This document shows, one piece after another, positions 4,971 to 11,445 of a stretch of DNA of 15,700 bases. Position 1 is the first letter of the stretch. Each line of letters begins with the position of its first letter. A program made the position numbers and the translations under genes. The notes under the pieces are model-generated. The model worked only from the letters and a program-made list of their open reading frames with translations, was not told where the DNA came from and ran no database searches. The stretch covers positions 1-15,700 of the forward strand of contig JABDJW010000388.1 of NCBI GenBank assembly GCA_013002375.1, in the 5' to 3' direction. The stretch comes from Acidimicrobiales bacterium (GTDB taxonomy: Bacteria; Actinomycetota; Acidimicrobiia; Acidimicrobiales; SHLQ01).

Positions 4971-7511
4971 ATGCGTGTGGAGTCCCCCGAGTCCGGCTTG
5001 GACACTCCCGCGCCGAAACCGGCGGGCCGTCGGGTGCGCGCCTTCGGCGGCTATCAGTCGGGCTTCGACGGCATGCGGGGCGTGTGTGTCGTGTTCATCA
5101 TGCTGTTCCATGCCGAGCTGGGCCCGAGCGATGGCGCGTTCTTCTCACTGTCACAGTTCTTCACCCTTTCCGGCTTCTTGATCACCGCCATCCTGCTGTC
5201 CGAACACGAGCGAGACGGGCGGATCGATTTCAAGCGGTTCTTCACCCGTCGCATGCGGCGCCTCGCGCCCGGCGCCCTCATGGGGCTGGTGGTGGCGGTC
5301 GTCTTCGGTGCCACGGTCGCGACCCGCACGCAGGCCGAGCAGCTGCCCGGTGACATCTTGGGCGTGATCCTGTACGTCGTGAACTGGCGGTTCATCGCCA
5401 ATGAGCAGTCCTACGCCGAGATCTTCGCCTCACCGTCGCCGGTCAACCACTACTGGTCGCTGGCCGTCGAGGAGCAGTTCTACCTGATCATCCCGGTGGC
5501 GCTGGCCTTCCTGCTCGCCCGGCGGCTCGGTGCGCGTACCAACACCCTGATCGCCGCCTCGGTCGTGCTGGCATCGACCGCCTGGATGTGGTGGCTGTTC
5601 GATTCCGGCGCCGAAGCCGATCGCTACTACTACGGCACCGACACCCGGCTCGGCGAGGTCGGAGCCGGCGTGGTGCTGGCCCTGATCCTGAACCATCGGG
5701 GCCACGAGTATTCCGAGACGGCGCGCCGTCGGCTGGCGGTCGTCGGGCTCGCGGCCTTTGCCGCCATGGCCTACCTCTGGACCTCGATCTCGATCGCCGA
5801 CGCGTTCCCGTACCGCGGCGGGTTCCTCATCAACGCAGTGCTGACCTGCACGGTGATCACCGTGCTCATCGCCGGAGGTTCACCGCTGTCGAAGATCTAC
5901 GGCTTCGAGCCGCTCGCCTGGGTCGGGCGCCTGAGCTACGGCATCTACATCTTCCACTTTCCCATCTTCTTGTGGCTCACCCCGGAGCGCCTCGATCTGG
6001 GCGCGTGGCCGACCTTTGCGATTCGCGTCTCGCTCACCATCGCCGTCGCCTACCTCTCGAACCGGTTCGTCGAGGCGCCCATCCGCAGCGGTGCTTCGTT
6101 TGGCTTCGCGCCACGGGCGCGGGTTCTGGCGTACCCCGTCGCCGGCGTCGCGTTGGTGGCCGCCACCGTTGCGACCGCCAACACCTCTGGTGCCGATCCG
6201 CTCGAGACGTTGCGCACCGACGACCTGCTGGCGTCGGTGCCGGTGCAGACCGCTGATGGCGTGCTCGATCTCGCCATCCTGCACACCGCCAACAATCAGG
6301 CGGTCGTCGACGAGCTCTTTGCCGCCGCCGACGGGAATGACCGGGTCCGCGTTGCCTATGCCGAGGTAGTGGAATGCCGCGGGGGCGTCGTCGCGACCGA
6401 CTCCGGCGAGACGTGCGCGAGTTGGGCGGCGGCGTGGCCGCCGATGCTCACCGAGCACGACCCCGACACTGTGCTCTGGTTCGTCGACGATTGGGCCGGC
6501 GACGAACCGACGGCACTCGATCCTGATGCACCAGCCGAGGATACGATCGCCCGATTGCTCGGCGGTGGGTTCGATCTCCTCAGCGCGAACGGCGCCAAGG
6601 TCGTCACCGCCCAATCGGGCGCGAGTTATCAGGCGAACCTGGCCCGGGCCTTCACGGCCTACGGGCAAGCGTTTGGCGACGTCGGTGCCCGCGACGATGT
6701 CGTCGAGGTCCTCAGCGGCGCGATTCCGGCACCAGCCGAAGCGGAGGAAGTCGCCAGCGCGGCCGACACCGCCGCGGTGCTGCTCGAGTTGGGTGCGCTC
6801 TATCAGCGAGCCGATCGATCGGGCGGAACCCGCGTCATGGTGGTCGGCGACTCCCAAGCTCGATCGTTGGGATTCGGGCTCGAACGCTGGGGTTCGGCCA
6901 ACGATCTCTGGGTGTGGAACGTCGCGACCAACGGCTGTGGCCTGGCCGACGAGGGCTTCAAGTACGGCACGGGCGAAGAAGCCCCGCTTCGCGACGAATG
7001 CCGGCGTGTCCTCGACGACGCCAGCCGCCGGGTGCAGAGCTTCGATCCCGACGTTGTCGTCGTCTTCACCAGCGTTTGGGATCTCGGCCTCCGCCGGCTG
7101 GCCGATTGGCCAGAACCGGTGGTGATTGGCCACCCTGACTTCGATGCCTATCTCGAGCGGGAGTATCTCGCGGCCATCGATGCCCTCAGTGCTGGGGGCG
7201 CCCATGTGGTGTGGATGCAGCCGCCCTGCCTCGAATCCGGTTCGAACGAGCCCGGTGGCGACGTCAGCCGGTTCTCGATCGAGGAGGTCGATCGGTTGAA
7301 CTCCGAGCTGCTCCCCCGGGTTGCCGGCCAGCGCCGGGACGCCGTTTCCCTGTTCGACCTGGCTTCGATCGTGTGCCCGGACGGCGAACCGATCCAAGAA
7401 GCCGACGGCGTCTCGCCGATCCGGGGCGACGGCGTGCATTTCAACGTCGACGGTTCGGCGTGGTTTGCCGAGACCTACGGCGCCGAGGTGCTCGCGCTGG
7501 GAGGAGTCTGA
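4971..7511 (+). CDS. Membrane acyltransferase (acyltransferase-3 family) with C-terminal SGNH domain
   Basis: An 846-residue OafA-like protein that probably moves acyl groups across the membrane onto a surface glycan. Residues about 33-405 form the multi-helix acyltransferase-3 domain. It shows the R-x10-H motif (Arg36, His47 in LFHAE), an SGFLIT segment, a WSLAVEEQFY segment and NRFVEAPIR (364-372). A last membrane helix lies near 382-403. The C-terminal SGNH domain has nucleophile motif GDSQ (Ser628) and the DGVH pair Asp820/His823, so it should be catalytic. The intervening region (about 430-600) looks like a second, degraded SGNH fold without the serine. The start at 4971 is preferred over a longer in-frame extension to 4839, which would overlap the divergent GTPase and has no family-like sequence. 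The stop overlaps the next gene's start by 1 nt. Confidence 0.88.
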   Translation: MRVESPESGLDTPAPKPAGRRVRAFGGYQSGFDGMRGVCVVFIMLFHAELGPSDGAFFSLSQFFTLSGFLITAILLSEHERDGRIDFKRFFTRRMRRLAPGALMGLVVAVVFGATVATRTQAEQLPGDILGVILYVVNWRFIANEQSYAEIFASPSPVNHYWSLAVEEQFYLIIPVALAFLLARRLGARTNTLIAASVVLASTAWMWWLFDSGAEADRYYYGTDTRLGEVGAGVVLALILNHRGHEYSETARRRLAVVGLAAFAAMAYLWTSISIADAFPYRGGFLINAVLTCTVITVLIAGGSPLSKIYGFEPLAWVGRLSYGIYIFHFPIFLWLTPERLDLGAWPTFAIRVSLTIAVAYLSNRFVEAPIRSGASFGFAPRARVLAYPVAGVALVAATVATANTSGADPLETLRTDDLLASVPVQTADGVLDLAILHTANNQAVVDELFAAADGNDRVRVAYAEVVECRGGVVATDSGETCASWAAAWPPMLTEHDPDTVLWFVDDWAGDEPTALDPDAPAEDTIARLLGGGFDLLSANGAKVVTAQSGASYQANLARAFTAYGQAFGDVGARDDVVEVLSGAIPAPAEAEEVASAADTAAVLLELGALYQRADRSGGTRVMVVGDSQARSLGFGLERWGSANDLWVWNVATNGCGLADEGFKYGTGEEAPLRDECRRVLDDASRRVQSFDPDVVVVFTSVWDLGLRRLADWPEPVVIGHPDFDAYLEREYLAAIDALSAGGAHVVWMQPPCLESGSNEPGGDVSRFSIEEVDRLNSELLPRVAGQRRDAVSLFDLASIVCPDGEPIQEADGVSPIRGDGVHFNVDGSAWFAETYGAEVLALGGV

Positions 7512-8524
7512 TGCCCGACCTGATCGAAGAAGACCTGATCCGAGAAGCCGATCGGCTGCTCGCGGCCGATGACGTCGGAGCGGCACTGAAGCTGCTGACC
7601 GAGGCCAACCGTGCCGCGCCGAGCATCGAGCTCGAAGCCAAGCTGCTGTCGATTCGGCACCGCGCCTTCGTCGCCTCGGAACAGCCGCCGATCTCGAGCT
7701 GGCCGCCGGCCGTGCCCGATCTGTTCGAAGGCCAGCGCATTCCCGAGATCGCGGCCGCGGAGCTCACCGCCGAGCACATTGCATCCGGGTTGGCCCACCA
7801 CGGATCGGTGCTGGCCCGGGGGTTGCTGGACAACGCCCGGGTGGCCGAGCTCAGGGCAACGGTCGATCGGGCCTTCGCCGCCGCCGACCGCAAGCGCGAG
7901 GATGCCGAAGCCGAAACCAGCCCGGATCTCGTGCCGTTCGAGCCGGAGGAGAAGTACAGCTTCGGCATCTTCGAACGGGCCTTCGCCAACTTCGGCAGCG
8001 GTGTGCTGGGCGTCGACTCGCCCCACGCCATGTTCCAGATGATCGAAGCCCTCGAGGCGGCCGGCATGGCCGATCTCATGATGGACTTCTTCGGTGAGCG
8101 GCCCGCATTCTCGGTGAAGAAGACAACGCTGCGGCGCACCGAACCTGACACGGTGGCCGGTTGGCACCAGGACGGCGCCTTCCTGGGCACCGAGACCCGC
8201 GCCCTCAACATCTGGACTGCACTGAGCCCGTGCGGTGTCGACGCGCCGAGCCTCGACGTTTTCGCCCGAAACTTCGATCATCTGGTGCCGACCGGCGGCC
8301 CCGACATCTACGACTGGTCGGTCAGCGACGAAACGGCCGGCACCTATGGCCTCGAGGATGTCGTTCGCCCGGTGTTCGAGGCCGGCGACGCCCTGCTCTT
8401 CGACCACATGACCCTGCACCGCACCGGCGTTTCGCCCTCGATGACCAAGACCCGTCACGCCATCGAGATGTGGTTCTTCGCGCCGTCGACCTACCCGTAC
8501 GAGCAAATCCCGCTCACGCTCTAG
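7511..8524 (+). CDS. Fe(II)/2-oxoglutarate-dependent oxygenase, phytanoyl-CoA dioxygenase (PhyH) type
   Basis: A 337-residue predicted oxygenase that would use iron, oxygen and 2-oxoglutarate to hydroxylate a substrate. The metal triad is His219-x-Asp221 (WHQDGAF) and His303 (TLHRTG). Arg315, 12 residues after the second His, is placed to bind 2-oxoglutarate. Residues 1-55 form a charged helical extension (LIREADRLLAADD and on) that resembles a short TPR-like pair; its role is unknown. There is no signal peptide, so the protein is probably cytosolic. The ATG at 7511 shares its A with the acyltransferase TGA (TGATG), which implies translational coupling. Coupling suggests the two enzymes work on one product, for example a hydroxylated and acylated glycan or acyl chain. 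That link and the substrate are inference. Confidence 0.8.
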   Translation: MPDLIEEDLIREADRLLAADDVGAALKLLTEANRAAPSIELEAKLLSIRHRAFVASEQPPISSWPPAVPDLFEGQRIPEIAAAELTAEHIASGLAHHGSVLARGLLDNARVAELRATVDRAFAAADRKREDAEAETSPDLVPFEPEEKYSFGIFERAFANFGSGVLGVDSPHAMFQMIEALEAAGMADLMMDFFGERPAFSVKKTTLRRTEPDTVAGWHQDGAFLGTETRALNIWTALSPCGVDAPSLDVFARNFDHLVPTGGPDIYDWSVSDETAGTYGLEDVVRPVFEAGDALLFDHMTLHRTGVSPSMTKTRHAIEMWFFAPSTYPYEQIPLTL

Positions 8525-8545
8525 GCGCGGCCGGCGCGGAGCTTC

Positions 8546-8551
8546 TAGGTT
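8546..8551 (+). promoter_or_regulatory. Putative -10 box of the glycoside hydrolase gene
   Basis: TAGGTT (TANNNT) lies 8 nt before the ATG at 8560. The same hexamer precedes the next gene by 7 nt. No clear -35 is seen, and the gene could also be read through from upstream. Confidence 0.35.
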
Positions 8552-8559
8552 CTGAGCCC

Positions 8560-10674
8560 ATGACCGCCTTCGCCGATGCCGCCAACCGGGTGCGAGACGG
8601 CGCCGATCACCGCGACCAAGCGGTCGGTTTGGTCGCGCAGCTCACCCCGGCCGAGAAACTCGACTGTCTCGACGGGGACACCGGTTTCTGGCCGGGCGTG
8701 GTGTTGATGTCCAACGGTGGCTACAACACCCAGGCCTGGCCGGCCGCGCACGTCGAACGACTCGGCATTCCCGGCATCGATTTCATCGACGGGCCCCGAG
8801 GTTGCGTGGTCGGCCCAGCGACAACGTTCCCAGTCTCGATGGCGCGCGGCGCATCGTTCGACCCGGCCCTCGAGTACGAGATCGGTCAGGCGATGGGCGC
8901 CGAGCTTCGGGCCAGCGGTGCGACCTACACCGGCGCGGTGTGCATGAACCTTCTCCGGCACCCCGCCTGGGGTCGGGCCCAGGAGACCTACGGCGAGGAT
9001 CCGCACCACGTGGGCGAGTTGGCTGCTGCGTTGACCGGCGGTCTGCAGGAACACGTGATGGCCTGCATGAAGCACTACGCGCTGAACTCGATGGAAAACG
9101 CTCGGTTCTCGGTCGACGTCACCGCCGACGAACGAACGTTGCACGAGGTGTACCTGCCCCATTTCAAGCGGGTTGCCGATGCCGGTGTCGCCAGCGTGAT
9201 GACCGCCTACAACGCGGTGAACGGCGAATGGTGCGGTCAGCACAAGCACCTGATCACCGACATCTTGCGCGACGAATGGGGCTGGGATGGCTTCGTCATC
9301 ACCGACTTCGTGGCCGGTCTGCGGGACCCGGTGCTCTCGGTCCAGGCCGGGTGCAACATCGAGATGCCTTTTCGTATGCAACGCGCCGTTGCACTGGAAC
9401 CAGCGATCGAATCGGGCGATCTGTTGATGGCCGACGTCAACGCTCGGTTGGCCGAGACCATCGCCACGCTGTTGCGGTTCGCCGCGGTGTTCGAAAGTGA
9501 GCCCGACCCCTCGGTCATCGCCGGCCCCGAACACCGCGAGCTGGCGCACCGGGCCGCGGTCGAATCGGTGGTCCTGCTTCGCAACGACGGCGGCCTCTTG
9601 CCGTTGGCGGCCCATTCGCTGCAGACCGTCGCGGTGTTGGGTCCGCTCGCCGTCACCGCAAGCCTGGGCGACGCGGGTTCGAGCAACGTGGCCCATACGC
9701 CGACACCGGTTGCGCCGCTGGCCGGGCTTCGGACAGCCTTGCCCAACGCCTCCCTCGTCCACAGTGACGACGATGCGAGCATCGGCACGGACGCCGATGT
9801 CGTGGTCGTGGTGGTCGGCTACACCAAGGCCGACGAGGGCGAATACATCGGCGACGGCATGAACGATGCGATGGCCGCCATGATGCCACCGATGGATCAT
9901 CCCCTGACCGGATTCGACGATCCGGCCGAGGCCGAAGCGCTCGGTGCGATGTTCGCCGGTGGCGACGGCAGCGCCGCAGGCGGTGATCGTGATTCGTTGC
10001 GGCTCCGGCCCGAGGATGAAGCGCTGATCGCCGCGGCGCGGGCCCACAACGACCGGGTCGTTGTCGCGGTGGTGGCCGGAAGCGCGGTGGTGATGCCTTG
10101 GCTCGAGACCGTGCCCGCGGCCCTGATGCTGTGGTACGCCGGCAGCGAAGGTGGCCCCGCGTTGGCCGATGTGCTGTTGGGCCACGAACCGGGTGGTCGG
10201 TTGCCGTTCGCCATCCCGTCCGACGAGTCCCATCTCGTGCCGTTCGACAAGGACGCCACCGAGTGCACGTACGGGTTGCTCCACGGCCAGTGGTACCTCG
10301 ATGCCAACGAGGTACCGGCCCACCTGCCGTTCGGGTTCGGGCTCAGCTACACCAGCTGGTCGATCGACTCGGCGACAGCGGCCGGCCAAGGGGCCGCGGT
10401 CACCGTCACCAACACCGGCGACCAGCCGGGGTCGACCGTCGTGCAGGTGTACGCCTCCGTGCCCGACTCGGCCTACGAGCGGCCGCTGCGTCGCCTGGTC
10501 GGGTTCGCCAAGGCGCATCTCGACGCGGGCGAGTCGGCCGAGCTTCCGATCACGCTCGATCTGGCCCAACTCGCCGTGCGGATAAACGGCGAATGGGTCA
10601 CCGAGGACCAGCCGATCGAATTGTCGGTCGGCTTCGACGCCGCATCGACCCAGCCGGTGGCCGGCCCTGCTTGA
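8560..10674 (+). CDS. Glycoside hydrolase family 3 (beta-glucosidase-like)
   Basis: A 704-residue GH3 enzyme that should release sugars from the non-reducing ends of beta-glycosides. The N-terminal barrel (about 25-290) holds KHY (171-173), a GRAQETYGEDP segment, and the likely nucleophile Asp249 in ITDFVAG. The second domain (about 335-565) starts with VVLLRNDGGLLPL. It carries the likely acid/base Glu within DEGE (425-428) and GGDR (474-477). A fibronectin-III-like tail follows FGFGLSY (591-597). Between the Glu and GGDR lies a Met- and Asp-rich insert of about 45 residues (429-473). There is no signal peptide, so it likely acts on imported glycosides or a cytosolic glycoconjugate. The ATG at 8560 is chosen because the longer frame upstream overlaps the oxygenase. 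The gene starts 35 nt after the oxygenase stop. Confidence 0.92.
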   Translation: MTAFADAANRVRDGADHRDQAVGLVAQLTPAEKLDCLDGDTGFWPGVVLMSNGGYNTQAWPAAHVERLGIPGIDFIDGPRGCVVGPATTFPVSMARGASFDPALEYEIGQAMGAELRASGATYTGAVCMNLLRHPAWGRAQETYGEDPHHVGELAAALTGGLQEHVMACMKHYALNSMENARFSVDVTADERTLHEVYLPHFKRVADAGVASVMTAYNAVNGEWCGQHKHLITDILRDEWGWDGFVITDFVAGLRDPVLSVQAGCNIEMPFRMQRAVALEPAIESGDLLMADVNARLAETIATLLRFAAVFESEPDPSVIAGPEHRELAHRAAVESVVLLRNDGGLLPLAAHSLQTVAVLGPLAVTASLGDAGSSNVAHTPTPVAPLAGLRTALPNASLVHSDDDASIGTDADVVVVVVGYTKADEGEYIGDGMNDAMAAMMPPMDHPLTGFDDPAEAEALGAMFAGGDGSAAGGDRDSLRLRPEDEALIAAARAHNDRVVVAVVAGSAVVMPWLETVPAALMLWYAGSEGGPALADVLLGHEPGGRLPFAIPSDESHLVPFDKDATECTYGLLHGQWYLDANEVPAHLPFGFGLSYTSWSIDSATAAGQGAAVTVTNTGDQPGSTVVQVYASVPDSAYERPLRRLVGFAKAHLDAGESAELPITLDLAQLAVRINGEWVTEDQPIELSVGFDAASTQPVAGPA

Positions 10675-10712
10675 AGGTGGTTGGCCTGACCGAACTTCTC
10701 GGCGGTCGGCAC

Positions 10713-10718
10713 TAGGTT
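10713..10718 (+). promoter_or_regulatory. Putative -10 box of the phosphatidyltransferase gene
   Basis: TAGGTT sits 7 nt before the ATG at 10726, the same hexamer as before the glycoside hydrolase. The -35 region is unconvincing. Confidence 0.4.
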
Positions 10719-10725
10719 GGTTGGG

Positions 10726-11439
10726 ATGACCGACTACCACCACGACCACGATGCCACCTGCCCGTGGTGTGGTGACCGGGCGACCTTCCCGCGCCTGGGA
10801 GATTTCTTCTCCACCAAGGCCAACGTGGTCACGACGGTTCGTACCGTCGGATGCATCGGGTTGGCGGTGCTGGCGCTCACGGTCGGACCGCGAGCGCCGC
10901 TGATGTGGGTCAGCCTGCTGACCTACTGGGTCGGCGACATGCTCGACGGCGTCTTGGCCCGCCGCTATAAGCAGGAAACGCTGTTCGGCGCCGGCTTCGA
11001 CATCGTGTGCGACCGGGTTTGCGTGGTGGCGGTGTCGACCGTCGCCATGTTCGAACTGGCCCCGACCTATCGCGGGCTGCTGCTGCTGTTCCTGGGTTCG
11101 TACTGCCTGATCGATCTGGTGCTGTCGCTCGAATTCAGCCGGTTCGAGCTCAGTGTGGCGTCGCCCAACAACTTCTACGAGGCCGATCGCCCGCTCTACA
11201 CCGCCAACTGGCACCGAATCGCGAAGTCGCTGAACAACGCACCGGTCATCCTGATCTTCGCGCAGCAATGGTGGGGCCTGGCCCTGGCCGGCGTCTTGAT
11301 CTCGTGGTCGATCAAGCTGGTCTCGATGGCCAAGGCCCGCCACCTCGGCGGCTCGTATCCCAGCCTGATCGCGTGTTACCTGCGGTTTCTCCTCGACCGG
11401 CAGCCGGCTCCCAGCCGGGCGTCGGAACCGGTTGGCTGA
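10726..11439 (+). CDS. CDP-alcohol phosphatidyltransferase family membrane enzyme
   Basis: A 237-residue integral membrane protein with the complete family signature D-x2-DG-x2-AR-x8-G-x3-D-x3-D: Asp71, Asp74, Gly75, Ala78-Arg79, Gly88, Asp92 and Asp96. These enzymes transfer a phosphatidyl group from a CDP-activated lipid, such as CDP-diacylglycerol, to an alcohol such as glycerol phosphate, inositol phosphate or serine. The alcohol here cannot be told. Several hydrophobic segments follow the helix that begins near residue 33 (ANVVTTVRT). The first 17 residues are unusual: HHDHDATCPWCGD could bind a metal. ATG 10726 is preferred over TTG 10717 because of the nearby -10-like TAGGTT. It lies 51 nt after the glycoside hydrolase and ends 6 nt from the convergent lipoprotein gene. 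Confidence 0.9.
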   Translation: MTDYHHDHDATCPWCGDRATFPRLGDFFSTKANVVTTVRTVGCIGLAVLALTVGPRAPLMWVSLLTYWVGDMLDGVLARRYKQETLFGAGFDIVCDRVCVVAVSTVAMFELAPTYRGLLLLFLGSYCLIDLVLSLEFSRFELSVASPNNFYEADRPLYTANWHRIAKSLNNAPVILIFAQQWWGLALAGVLISWSIKLVSMAKARHLGGSYPSLIACYLRFLLDRQPAPSRASEPVG

Positions 11440-11445
11440 CTCGGC

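Noticed and set aside
5880..7586. Minus-strand open frame (568 codons) opposite the acyltransferase
   Set aside because: It is antisense to a protein with intact catalytic motifs and has no motifs of its own.
8161..8559. Upstream extension of the glycoside hydrolase frame
   Set aside because: It lies out of frame inside the oxygenase, which has an intact catalytic motif set there. ATG 8560 sits just after the oxygenase stop.
8545..11343. Long minus-strand open frame (932 codons) opposite the glycoside hydrolase and phosphatidyltransferase genes
   Set aside because: It spans two well-supported plus-strand genes, is rich in Arg/His/Gly/Gln and shows no family motif. It is an antisense shadow.
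11440..11445. Terminator between the convergent phosphatidyltransferase and lipoprotein genes
   Set aside because: The gap is only 6 bp and I found no GC hairpin followed by a T-run around it.
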